64,000 bases of DNA from Gemmataceae bacterium (GTDB taxonomy: Bacteria; Planctomycetota; Planctomycetia; Gemmatales; Gemmataceae): NCBI GenBank assembly GCA_022842245.1, contig JALHPZ010000001.1, positions 209,472-273,471 on the forward strand. The letters are read 5' to 3'. A program made the position numbers and the translations under genes. The notes below the pieces were generated by a model that worked only from the letters and a program-made list of their open reading frames with translations, did no database searches and was not told where the DNA came from. The first letter of the stretch is position 1, and every line of letters begins with the position of its first letter. Below, piece by piece: positions 1 to 8,490 of the stretch.

Positions 1-1311
1 GCGGCGCTCGTCGCGACGCTCGTGGCGAGCGGGATTGGAGCCGCCGTCGCCGCCGTGCTGCTCTACTTCGCCAGCGAGCGCGAGCGCGGCCTGCGCCTCC
101 TCGCCGACGACAACGCCCGCCGTGCCGAGGTCGCCGCCAAACGCGCCCAGCGATTCTCCGGATACATCCTCGCCAGCCTCGGCGAGACGGACTTCTGGTC
201 CCGCTATATACCGCTTTACGTCGTCGAAGAGGGCAAGACCGCCGGCGGCGCCGACGGTATCCACGTTTCGCCGGACTACCTGCGCAAGCTGACCGCGCTC
301 GCCGCGACCGAACTGGCGGATCAACCCCACGAGCGCGCCAAGGTGTTCCTGACACTCGCGAGCGCCTTCCGCACGCAAGCCCAGTTCACCGACTCCGCCG
401 GGGCGCTCGATGAAGCTGAGAAGGCATTCGCGGCGGCCGCGGAAACCTCGGCCGAGGACCGCGAACGACTGCGGTTCGCCCGCGCGTGCCACCTGCACGA
501 GGTGGGCGAATTCGAAACGGCCTACCGGCTGTTCGTCGATTTGCTCGATGGAACACGCTCCACCTTCAGCGAAACGGAAGTCGTCGACACGCGTCTGCGT
601 CTCGCCTGGCTGTGCGCGCACCGGCGCGCCGTGCGCCGACACGTCGACGACGCGACCGGCCGCGCCATCGCCGCCCGTGCCCGGGACGAACTCCAGAAAT
701 CGCTCGCCTTCTACAAACTGGACAAAACGCCGCTCGCGAAGGTGAAGCGGTTCATTGCCGAGATTCTCCTCGTGCTCGAGAGCGGCCAGATCGACTCGAA
801 GACGGGCACGGATCTGTTGATGAAGGCGACCAACCTGCCGAACGCCGACCTGTTGATAAGGGCGGCGGCGATCTATCTCGAGGCCGAGCGATTGCGGAGG
901 GAAGGGAAGTTCGCGGAGTCGATCGCCAAGTTCCGCGAGTTGGAACAGCTCACGCTGCAAAAGTTCGGTCGGGAGGGGTTCTTCCACATCGTCGCGCTCG
1001 CGGCGCTCGCCGGCGGGGAGAATACCGCCTTCGAGCGATCCGCCGACGCCGCCCTGCGAGCGAAAAGCCTGACGGACGCCGCGGAGCATACGCGCGAATG
1101 CATCCGCTACGCCGAACTCCTCGCGCCCCGGCATCCGTTCCTTGCCGAAGGGTACTTCAACCTTGCGCAGCTCCTCCAGGCCCGAAAGGACTTGGCCGGC
1201 GCGCGGGAGGCGCTGCGAAAGGCGCGTGCGGTCGCCTGGTTCCATCCCGTCGACCTCAAGCTCCTCGTCGAACGGATCGACGCGCTGGAAGCCCGACTTC
1301 CCAAGGAATGA
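1..1311 (+). CDS. C-terminal part of a membrane-anchored TPR protein, probably a Ser/Thr kinase (5' end outside window)
   Basis: The reading frame is open from the first base, so the true start lies upstream. The first ~20 visible residues (AALVATLVASGIGAAVAAVL) form a hydrophobic transmembrane helix, followed by a charged juxtamembrane helix (ASERERGLRLLADDNARR) and then ~380 residues of alpha-helical repeats that read like tetratricopeptide repeats, for example the AGALDEAEKAFAAAA and EGYFNLAQLLQARKDLAGA segments. In planctomycetes this helix-plus-TPR arrangement is the usual C-terminal half of Hanks-type Ser/Thr kinases, and the next genes are a sigma factor and another kinase, so a kinase N-terminus is inferred but not visible. 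It could instead be a kinase-less TPR sensor. No catalytic motif lies in the visible part. Confidence 0.6.
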   Translation, partial: AALVATLVASGIGAAVAAVLLYFASERERGLRLLADDNARRAEVAAKRAQRFSGYILASLGETDFWSRYIPLYVVEEGKTAGGADGIHVSPDYLRKLTALAATELADQPHERAKVFLTLASAFRTQAQFTDSAGALDEAEKAFAAAAETSAEDRERLRFARACHLHEVGEFETAYRLFVDLLDGTRSTFSETEVVDTRLRLAWLCAHRRAVRRHVDDATGRAIAARARDELQKSLAFYKLDKTPLAKVKRFIAEILLVLESGQIDSKTGTDLLMKATNLPNADLLIRAAAIYLEAERLRREGKFAESIAKFRELEQLTLQKFGREGFFHIVALAALAGGENTAFERSADAALRAKSLTDAAEHTRECIRYAELLAPRHPFLAEGYFNLAQLLQARKDLAGAREALRKARAVAWFHPVDLKLLVERIDALEARLPKE

Positions 1312-1360
1312 CGCCTTTTGATTGCGTCCGGGCGTACAGCACCGCATAATCACCAATCCG

Positions 1361-1903
1361 ATGGACCGCACGCCCGCGAGCCTGATCGAACAACTCCGCC
1401 AGCGCCCCACCGGCGCGGAATGGGCGCAGTTCGTTCAGCTCTATTCCCCGGTGCTATTGGGTTGGACCCGCCGGCTCGGCGTGCCCGACGCCGACCGCGC
1501 CGACCTCATCCAGGACACCTTCGTCTCGCTACTACGCGCCCTGCCCGCCTCTCGCTACGACCCGACCCGCCGCTTCCGCAACTGGCTCTACGCCATCCTC
1601 GCCAACCACTGGAAGGACCGCCTGCGCCGCCGGTCCCCCGGCCCGCTGACGATCGACGTACCGGACGCGGCGGACGAATCCGACGAGTCGGAGTACCGCG
1701 CGGTGCTGCTGCGCCGCGCACTCGAAATCGTCCGGCCGGAATTCTCCGAGCGGGATTGGAAGTCGTTTGTCGACAGCGCGCTTCACGGCCGCCCGATCGC
1801 CGATGTCGCGGCCGAACTCGACGTCTCGCCAAATGTCGTCTATCTCGCGCGCTCCCGCGTGCTCCGACGGTTGCGCACCGTCCTCGGCGAATTGTTCGAG
1901 TAA
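1361..1903 (+). CDS. ECF-type RNA polymerase sigma factor
   Basis: A 180-residue sigma-70-family factor. Region 2 is recognisable as FVQLYSPVLLGWTRRLGV followed by DADRADLIQDTFVSLLRALP, and the conserved RNWLYAILANHWKDRLRR stretch follows. Region 4 is the helix-turn-helix near GRPIADVAAELDVSPNVVYLARSRVLRRLR. The ATG at 1361 is chosen because it begins the normal sigma N-terminus; an in-frame upstream extension adds only 13 unlikely residues. It lies 68 bases before a Ser/Thr kinase gene on the same strand. Planctomycete ECF factors are commonly encoded beside such kinases, where phosphorylation is thought to control the sigma factor; that link is inferred here from position. Confidence 0.9.
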   Translation: MDRTPASLIEQLRQRPTGAEWAQFVQLYSPVLLGWTRRLGVPDADRADLIQDTFVSLLRALPASRYDPTRRFRNWLYAILANHWKDRLRRRSPGPLTIDVPDAADESDESEYRAVLLRRALEIVRPEFSERDWKSFVDSALHGRPIADVAAELDVSPNVVYLARSRVLRRLRTVLGELFE

Positions 1904-1971
1904 ATTTCCATTTCCCGACAGACGGAACGATCCCGTCCGTAATGTTGGCACCTCGATTCCGCGGTGCCGCC

Positions 1972-4900
1972 ATGACGCAATCCCCTCCCGACGCCGAAAC
2001 CCTCCGCAAATTCGCCCTCGGCGACCTGCCGCCGGCCGAGTGGGACCGCGTGGCCCGCTATCTGGAAGCGAATCCGCAAAGCCCGGACACGCTTGTGGAG
2101 CCGGCGGCGGAGGATACTTTCGTGTCGGCACTGCGCGCCGCTCCGGGGGATGCGCCTGCCGACTCGCCGGAATTGCTGTCGATCATCGACGCGGCGGCAA
2201 AGCTCGTGCCGGACGTCGCCACGGCCATGTTCGCCCAGTCCGTATCGATCCCGTTCGAACCGACGGCCGAATACGTGGTGCCCCCGAAACCGGGCGAACG
2301 GCTCGGGCGCTTCCGCATCGAGCGCGTCCTCGGCCGTGGCGGCATGGGCGTCGTCTACGCCGCCGCCGACGAACAGCTCGATCGCCGGATCGCCCTGAAA
2401 GTCATGGCGCCGCAACTGGCCGCCAACCCGGTGGCGAAGGAGCGATTCCTGCGCGAGGCGCGCACTGCCGCGCAGGTGGAACACGACAACATCGTGCCGA
2501 TCCTGGAGGTCGGCGAGGATCGCGGCATTCCCTTCATGGCCATGCCGATGTTGCGCGGCCGCACGCTCGATGAACGGCTGGCCGAGGGCACGCCGGATCT
2601 CGACGAGGCCCTCGCCATCGCCCGCGGCACCGTCGACGGGCTTGCCGCCGCGCACGATCGCGGACTCATCCACCGCGACATCAAGCCCTCGAACCTCTGG
2701 TTGGAAACCAACGACGACGGCACCTTCCGCCGCGTGCGCCTCCTCGATTTCGGCCTCGCCCGCCAGGAGACCGACGCCGACCGCGTCACCAAAAGCGGCA
2801 CCATCCTCGGCACGCCCGCGTACATGGCCCCGGAGCAGGCGCGCGGCGACGCCGTCGACGCCCGCGCCGACCTCTTCAGCCTCGGCTGCGTCCTCTACCG
2901 CATGGCCACCGGACAGAATGCCTTCCGGGGCAGCGATACCTACTCGTTGCTGACCTCGCTGGCGATGGATCGGCCGAAGGCGCCAAGCGAACTGAACGCC
3001 GACATCCCCCGTCCGCTCAGCGACCTGATCATGAGCTTGCTGGAAAAGGACGCGAAGCGCCGCCCGGCGAACGCCCGCGCCGTGCGCGACCGCCTGGCCG
3101 CAGTGGCGAATGCCGTGCCCGCGTCCGCGCCCCGACGAGGCCGCGCCCTGCCGATCGCCACGATCGCGCTTTCGCTTATCGGTCTTGTCGGCGTGCTGTT
3201 CGGCGGCACGATCGTCCGCATCGCCACCAACAAGGGCGAGCTGGTGGTGGAGGTGAACGACGACAACGTGGAGATCGTGGTGAAGCAGGACGGCGCTATC
3301 GTCGTGGACAAGACGAAGAACCGACGCTTCGTGCTGACGGCGAAGGACGGCGAGATCGAGTTCCTCGACCCCGACACTGGCGTGACGACGCAGACGAAGG
3401 CGTTCCGCCTGACCCGCGGCGGCGTCGACCGCGTCGTGGCGCGAATTGATAAGACCGAAAGATCCAAACAATCAGTCACAACGAATTCCAGCGAATTCAT
3501 CCCGTCGCAAGCGACTCGCCAAGCCGAGTGGACAGCAGAACAACAAAGATCCATGCAATGGGTCTTGGAAAAGGGCGGGAGTTTTTGTTTTATCGTCGAT
3601 GGCAAACAAGTAGACGTAGCCAGGATCGGCGACCCCATACCAAAAGGGATGCGTACTATCGAAAACCTTACAATCAATAACATTGAACGGGAAGGATTCT
3701 CAGTTCACGAATTGAAGAATCTACCGACGGTGTCATATCAACTGTCGATCGCTGATCCGCTGGTTTCTGAAGATAATTTGACTCGGATACTAAGTCTTTC
3801 AAGTATTCGTGGTGTCAAATATTTGAGTCTCAACCACCCTAGGACCAGCGATGGAGTATTTCCATCGATCGTTAAATTAAATCAACTGCATACTTTGTCG
3901 ATCTGGAATCGCGGGTTCACCATCAATGCCATCAAACAGATTGCAGGTATGTCTAACCTGACAACACTTTATCTGACCAAGATACAGCTGACATCGCCAG
4001 AGCTCAAAGTAATTGCAACTATGGATCACTTGCAACGGTTGCACTTCGATGCATCGCATTTGACCGATGGCGATCTCGCGAGCATCATTCGGATGAATAA
4101 TATCGACGATCTATATATTCGATCTGCACCGTTCTCATTTGAAGCGTTGGCTTCGCTCGCCGATTGCAAAACTTTGAAGCGGCTGCGTATCGAAGGATCG
4201 AGCCTCACAAACGAGCAGTTTCAACGGCTCGCGACGGCGATGCCTCGCTGTCAGATCGTTTGGCCCGGCGGGGTCATCGAGCCGAAATCGACGCTGACGC
4301 CCAGCCAGCGTCAGGCCCTCGAAGCCCTGCTCGCCCGCGGCGGGCACCTCGGGTTCCTCCGCGCCGATCAACCCATCGTGTACGTCAAGAAGGGCGAAAC
4401 GCTGCCGACCAATGCCGGCGCGCTGTACTCGATCGCCGTCGCGATGCTCGATACCGACACGCCGGCCACGATCCTCGGCATCCTCGAACAACTGCCGCCG
4501 GGGCTGAAGTCCCTCAACATGCACTACATGCCCTTCACGGGGGCCGACCTCGAAAAGCTCGTCGCGATGCCGAACCTGGCCGGGTTGGAATCCTTGGCGA
4601 TCCTGAATTGGAAGATCGTCGACAACGATCTGCGCCATCTGCGGAATCTCACGAAACTGAAATCCGTTTCGGTGAACTTCACGCCGACCATCACCGCGGC
4701 CGGGATCGCTCACCTGCGCGGCCTGCCGCTCGAATCGCTCCAGTTCCAGGAATGCTCCGTGGACGATACCGCGATCGATACGATCTTGAGCTTTCGCGAC
4801 TTGCAGGAACTCGGGATCCTGAATTCGAAGATCACCGCGAAGGGACTGGCCCGACTTCCGGAACTGACGAAACTGTACAACGTCTCTGCCGGCGGCCCGA

Positions 4901-6111
4901 GCGCCACCGAAGCCTCCCTGCGTGAACTCGCCCGCTGCCCCACCATCGGCGAGTTCAATCTGGTCAACTTTCCAATCCCCGCACTCGCCATTCTCGCGAA
5001 GTTCCCGAAGTTGCAGGTCCTCTCGTTGGACTGGAATACCTCCCCGACACCCGAGGCGCTCGCGGCCGTCGGAACCTGCCCTCGCTTGCGCAAGGTCCAC
5101 CTCTATGGAAAGTCCGTCACGGCCGAGCACGCAAAGGCGCTCGCCGTCCACCTGCCGGCCACGCGCATCGACTGGCCCGGCGGGGTCGTCGAGCCGAAAA
5201 TGTCCACCGACGCCGAGCGTGCACTCGCGCTCTGGGCGCTCGCGCGCGGCGATCGCGTCGCGCTCGCGGTCGGCGAGAACATCGTCCACCCCAAGACCGA
5301 CGCCGATCTGCCGAAGGACGCCTACTCCGTCGCGGAGGCGTACCTGGCCAACGCCGGCGATGCCGACCTTGCCGCGCTCGCGCCGCTCTGGCGAACCTTG
5401 CCGCGCGGCCGGGAACGCACGCTGCACATCACCGGCCCGATCACGAACGCGGGCCTCGGCTCGCTTCGAGGTTGCCCGATCGTTCAACTCGGCTTGAACC
5501 GGGTCGCCGTTACGGACGAAGGATTGCCCGCCCTCGCCGAAATCACGGGACTCAACCGATTGCAGTTCGACGGCACGCGCATCACGGACGCCGGGCTGGC
5601 GGCGCTCGCCAAGTGCCCGAACCTCGTCCACGTCGACCTGCTGAATACCGCCATTGGCGACGCCGGCCTGAACATCCTCGCCCGACTGCCGCACCTGCAT
5701 TCCCTCACGCTCACGAACACGACGACGACCGCCGCCGGACTGGACGCCCTCGCACAACACGCCAAACTCCAACAACTCACCGTGTCCGGGACGGTCGGCA
5801 AGGACGCGAAGGCGCTTGGAACGCCCCTCGGCCGCATGGCCACGCTGCGAACGCTCAACGTCAGCACCAGCACGCTCGCCGACGCCGACGTGAAAGCCCT
5901 GTCCGCGGCCCCGATCGCGCTGCTCCGCCTCTCATCGTCGCGCCTGACCGACCAGGCCCTCGACCACCTGGCCGCGATGAAGTCGCTGGAGACGCTGCAC
6001 CTGGAAGCGAACCCGCAACTCTCCGGAACCGCCGTCCAAAAGCTCGCCGCCGCCCTGCCGGCGTGCCGCATCCATTGGACCGGCGGCGTGATCAAGCCGA
6101 CGAAAAAATGA
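1972..6111 (+). CDS. Transmembrane Ser/Thr protein kinase with three leucine-rich modules
   Basis: 1379 residues. Residues ~7-40 (LRKFALGDLPPAEWDRVARY) resemble the anti-sigma-like N-terminus common on planctomycete kinases but lack its zinc Cys/His residues. The kinase domain spans ~110-380: glycine loop GRGGMGVVY near 120, Lys143 (ALKVMAP), HRDIKPSN from His234, DFG from Asp259 and APE at ~286-288. One transmembrane helix lies at ~393-416, then a small beta-rich domain (to ~490) and a large presumably extracytoplasmic leucine-rich region. That region consists of three ~300-residue modules, each ending in a W-[PT]-GGV signature (Trp at 764, 1068 and 1369). ATG 1972 is preferred over ATG 1942 by domain position. 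The partner is probably the adjacent ECF factor (inference). Module 1 is strongly AT-rich. Confidence 0.9.
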   Translation: MTQSPPDAETLRKFALGDLPPAEWDRVARYLEANPQSPDTLVEPAAEDTFVSALRAAPGDAPADSPELLSIIDAAAKLVPDVATAMFAQSVSIPFEPTAEYVVPPKPGERLGRFRIERVLGRGGMGVVYAAADEQLDRRIALKVMAPQLAANPVAKERFLREARTAAQVEHDNIVPILEVGEDRGIPFMAMPMLRGRTLDERLAEGTPDLDEALAIARGTVDGLAAAHDRGLIHRDIKPSNLWLETNDDGTFRRVRLLDFGLARQETDADRVTKSGTILGTPAYMAPEQARGDAVDARADLFSLGCVLYRMATGQNAFRGSDTYSLLTSLAMDRPKAPSELNADIPRPLSDLIMSLLEKDAKRRPANARAVRDRLAAVANAVPASAPRRGRALPIATIALSLIGLVGVLFGGTIVRIATNKGELVVEVNDDNVEIVVKQDGAIVVDKTKNRRFVLTAKDGEIEFLDPDTGVTTQTKAFRLTRGGVDRVVARIDKTERSKQSVTTNSSEFIPSQATRQAEWTAEQQRSMQWVLEKGGSFCFIVDGKQVDVARIGDPIPKGMRTIENLTINNIEREGFSVHELKNLPTVSYQLSIADPLVSEDNLTRILSLSSIRGVKYLSLNHPRTSDGVFPSIVKLNQLHTLSIWNRGFTINAIKQIAGMSNLTTLYLTKIQLTSPELKVIATMDHLQRLHFDASHLTDGDLASIIRMNNIDDLYIRSAPFSFEALASLADCKTLKRLRIEGSSLTNEQFQRLATAMPRCQIVWPGGVIEPKSTLTPSQRQALEALLARGGHLGFLRADQPIVYVKKGETLPTNAGALYSIAVAMLDTDTPATILGILEQLPPGLKSLNMHYMPFTGADLEKLVAMPNLAGLESLAILNWKIVDNDLRHLRNLTKLKSVSVNFTPTITAAGIAHLRGLPLESLQFQECSVDDTAIDTILSFRDLQELGILNSKITAKGLARLPELTKLYNVSAGGPSATEASLRELARCPTIGEFNLVNFPIPALAILAKFPKLQVLSLDWNTSPTPEALAAVGTCPRLRKVHLYGKSVTAEHAKALAVHLPATRIDWPGGVVEPKMSTDAERALALWALARGDRVALAVGENIVHPKTDADLPKDAYSVAEAYLANAGDADLAALAPLWRTLPRGRERTLHITGPITNAGLGSLRGCPIVQLGLNRVAVTDEGLPALAEITGLNRLQFDGTRITDAGLAALAKCPNLVHVDLLNTAIGDAGLNILARLPHLHSLTLTNTTTTAAGLDALAQHAKLQQLTVSGTVGKDAKALGTPLGRMATLRTLNVSTSTLADADVKALSAAPIALLRLSSSRLTDQALDHLAAMKSLETLHLEANPQLSGTAVQKLAAALPACRIHWTGGVIKPTKK
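3444..4225. other. AT-rich segment inside the kinase gene (first leucine-rich module)
   Basis: The reading frame is uninterrupted, but base composition drops sharply. By hand count, line 3661-3720 has 21 of 60 G+C, whereas line 2881-2940 in the same gene has 40 of 60. Third positions are often A or T here and almost always G or C on both sides. The change begins just after the beta-rich domain (about residue 491) and ends shortly before the first W-P-G-G-V signature (about residue 752). The encoded residues still read as leucine-rich repeats, so this is a coding module of foreign or differently selected origin rather than an insertion element. Exact edges are by eye. Confidence 0.8.
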
Positions 6112-6129
6112 TGCCGATTGTGAAGGCTG

Positions 6130-6840
6130 TCACTCGACTGACAGTTCCCATCGCACCGGCTTGTGCCCCATCGACTCCAGCGCCGCGTTCACCTGCGAGA
6201 ACGGGCGGCTGCCGAAGAAGCCTTTCGACGCCGACAGCGGCGAGGGGTGGGCCGACTCGATCACGAAGTGCCGCGAATCGATCAAGGCCTTCTTCTTCTG
6301 TGCATGGGCGCCCCAGAGCACGAAGACGGCCGGCTCCGGCCGCGCGTTCACGGCCGCCAGCACCGCGTCGGTGAAAGTCTCCCAGCCGCGCTTCGCGTGC
6401 GATCCCGGCTCGCCACTTCGGACTGTCAGCACGGTGTTGAGCAGCAGCACGCCCTGCTTCGCCCACGATTCGAGGCAACCGTGCTTTGCCGGCGGAATGC
6501 CGAGGTCGGATTGCAATTCCTTGAAGATGTTGCGCAGCGACGCCGGGATCGCGATGCCGGGCTTCACGGAGAAACAGAGGCCATGCGCGTGGCCGGGCGT
6601 GGGGTAGGGGTCCTGGCCGAGGAGGACGACTTTCACGGTGTTGAATGGCGTGCAGGCGAAGGCGTTGTAGACGTCGGCTTCGGCGGGGAAGATGTCGTAC
6701 GTTCGGCGCTCGGCCGCGACGAATGCTTGCAGATCGGCGAAGTAGGGCTTCGCGAATTCCTCGGCGAGGATGGCGGACCAATCGGCGGGGAAGCCGGGGG
6801 GAAGCGGTATGGCGTCGAAAAGGGAGCGTTGTTGGGACAT
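6130..6840 (-). CDS. ung: Uracil-DNA glycosylase, family 1
   Basis: 236 residues, the usual size for family-1 UDG. It removes uracil from DNA to start base-excision repair. The catalytic water-activating motif GQDPYP lies near residues 75-80, uracil-pocket residues are in GLCFSV, and the DNA-intercalation motif HPSPLSASKGFFG lies near 199-211; all are canonical. The ATG at 6838-6840 gives MSQQRSLFDAIPLP, a typical start; upstream in-frame codons would add a non-homologous tail. It converges on the kinase gene with only 18 bases between stops, and is followed on its own strand side by a DUF1501 gene with no obvious functional link. Confidence 0.95.
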   Translation of the reverse strand: MSQQRSLFDAIPLPPGFPADWSAILAEEFAKPYFADLQAFVAAERRTYDIFPAEADVYNAFACTPFNTVKVVLLGQDPYPTPGHAHGLCFSVKPGIAIPASLRNIFKELQSDLGIPPAKHGCLESWAKQGVLLLNTVLTVRSGEPGSHAKRGWETFTDAVLAAVNARPEPAVFVLWGAHAQKKKALIDSRHFVIESAHPSPLSASKGFFGSRPFSQVNAALESMGHKPVRWELSVE

Positions 6841-6899
6841 CCGGTCATTGAATGACAATGCCCGGCGACGGTCGTCGCCGGGCTTCGCCCGAACTGCAA

Positions 6900-8294
6900 T
6901 TACAGCAATTCCTTGATCGGCGCTCCGTCGGGCAGCATCGGCATCGGGCGGCCGGTGCCGTCGGGGAAGCTCGTGTTCTCCCAGTCGATCTTGAGGTGAT
7001 GGAAGACCGTCGCCCAAAGGTCTTCCACGATCAGCGGGCGGTCCTTCGGCACCTCGGCCTTGCTCGTGGTGCTGCCGATCGTCTGACCCATTTTCATGCC
7101 GCCGCCGCTGACGAGGATCGACATCGCCTGCGGCCAGTGGTCGCGGCCCGGCTGCGTCACCTTTGTCTGCGTCCCCTTCTGGTACTCGACGCGCGGCGTC
7201 CGGCCGAATTCGCCCGTCACCACCAGCAGCACGCGCCGGTCGAGGCCGCGCAGGTAGAGGTCTTCGATCAGCGCGGAGATGGCCTGGTCGAGGAAGCCGA
7301 GCTTGTACTTGGTGTCGTTGAAGATGTGGCAGTTGACCGCGTGGCTGTCCCAGTTGTAGCAGTGGTCCTGCTGCATCTGCTCGCCGGGCGGGGTGGCGTT
7401 TTCGAGGACCATCGTCACCCAGCTCGCACCGTGTTCGACGAGCCGGCGCGCGAGCAGCGCCCTCTGGCCATAGCGGTGCCGTCCGTAGCGGTCGCGGAGT
7501 TTCTCGGGTTCCTTCGAGAGGTCGAACGCGCCGCGGGCGGAGTCCTTCGTCACGAGTTCGAGGGCGCGCTCGCGGTGGATGTCCTGCGCCGCCGCGTTTC
7601 CGGTGCGATCGCTGACGAGCGGCTTGTTGATCTTGTCCAGCAGCGCGAGGCGGTCGGCGATCTTCTCCTCCGTGCCGGGGAGCAGCGAGAGGTTCTTGAT
7701 CTCGAATTTCCTGTCGGACGGATCGCCGACGACCATGAACGGGTAGGTGTTCGGCCCGAGGTAGCTGGCGCCGAAGCTGAAGACATCGATTCCCTGCCGG
7801 CCGCCGTCGACGCCGCAGATGTAGTTCGGCACGCCGGCGTGCTTGTGGGCGAGCATCTTCGCCGCCATAGAGCCGACCATCGGGTAGTCGTTCACGAAGC
7901 CGACGGGCTGGAGCGGGTCGCGGCCGGTGAGGAACTTCTTGTGTCCGCCGCCGTGGTCGGCGAACTTGTGCGAGACGCTGCGGATGAGGGCGTACTTGTC
8001 GGCCTGCGTCGCGAGCTTCGGCATGTGCTCGCAGATGTCGATGCCGGGCACGTTCGTGTGGATCGGCTTGTACGCGCCGCGGAACTCCTCCGGCGCGTCC
8101 GGCTTCATGTCGAAGGTGTCCTGGTGCGGCGGTCCGCCGGGCAGCCAGACGAAGATGACGGCCGGATCGTTCGAGGAGGTGCTGGCCTCCGCGCGGAACG
8201 GCGCGAGGCCACTCAGGCCGGCGCCGGCGAACGCGACGGAGCCGAAGCGGAGGAAGTCGCGGCGGTTCGGGCCGGGGCAGCGTTGGACCGACAT
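6900..8294 (-). CDS. DUF1501 secreted protein (sulfatase-fold-like)
   Basis: 464 residues, full length for the family. The N-terminus has a twin-arginine style signal (NRRDFLRFGSVAFAGAGLSG), so the protein is probably exported folded. Family motifs are clear: FVWLPGGPPHQDTFD near the N-terminus, HKFADHGGGHKKFLTGRDP in the middle, and VVTGEFGRTPRVEY plus GRDHWPQAMSILVSGGG near the C-terminus. DUF1501 proteins are abundant in planctomycetes, resemble the alkaline phosphatase/sulfatase fold and usually accompany DUF1549/DUF1553 proteins; their reaction is not established. This copy stands alone, without the DUF1549 partner found for two other copies in this window. Confidence 0.92.
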   Translation of the reverse strand: MSVQRCPGPNRRDFLRFGSVAFAGAGLSGLAPFRAEASTSSNDPAVIFVWLPGGPPHQDTFDMKPDAPEEFRGAYKPIHTNVPGIDICEHMPKLATQADKYALIRSVSHKFADHGGGHKKFLTGRDPLQPVGFVNDYPMVGSMAAKMLAHKHAGVPNYICGVDGGRQGIDVFSFGASYLGPNTYPFMVVGDPSDRKFEIKNLSLLPGTEEKIADRLALLDKINKPLVSDRTGNAAAQDIHRERALELVTKDSARGAFDLSKEPEKLRDRYGRHRYGQRALLARRLVEHGASWVTMVLENATPPGEQMQQDHCYNWDSHAVNCHIFNDTKYKLGFLDQAISALIEDLYLRGLDRRVLLVVTGEFGRTPRVEYQKGTQTKVTQPGRDHWPQAMSILVSGGGMKMGQTIGSTTSKAEVPKDRPLIVEDLWATVFHHLKIDWENTSFPDGTGRPMPMLPDGAPIKELL

Positions 8295-8413
8295 TCGGAC
8301 GCTCCGGGGAGATGCGGGAGCCGTGGGGTGGGATGCTTAAAGGATAATCGGTCGCGGGCCGCGTGTCAAACTGGAGATTGCACCCGAATTGAATGACGAA
8401 GACAGGAAGAGAT

Positions 8414-8473
8414 CACGAAAGCCCGAAAGTACGAAAGTTCAAATCGGACATTTGATTTTTTCGGGCTTTCGTG
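8414..8473. repeat. Nested inverted repeat, probable bidirectional terminator or REP element
   Basis: Two perfect 15-base arms (8414-8428 CACGAAAGCCCGAAA and 8459-8473) enclose a smaller hairpin TCAAAT...ATTTGA. A run of six T precedes the second arm, so a transcript reading rightwards would not have a T tract after the stem. The CGAAAG motif recurs three times. The element lies in the 196-base gap between the DUF1501 and DUF2330 genes, both on the minus strand. Confidence 0.7.
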
Positions 8474-8490
8474 TTCTCCGAGTCCGATAT

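Noticed and set aside
1840-3471. Open frame of ~540 codons opposite the kinase domain.
   Set aside because: The plus strand encodes every kinase motif here; the antisense translation shows only shadow composition.
4135-5775. Open frame of ~546 codons opposite the leucine-rich modules.
   Set aside because: Antisense of a repeat-rich GC gene; low-complexity Glu/Arg/Gly translation and no recognisable fold.
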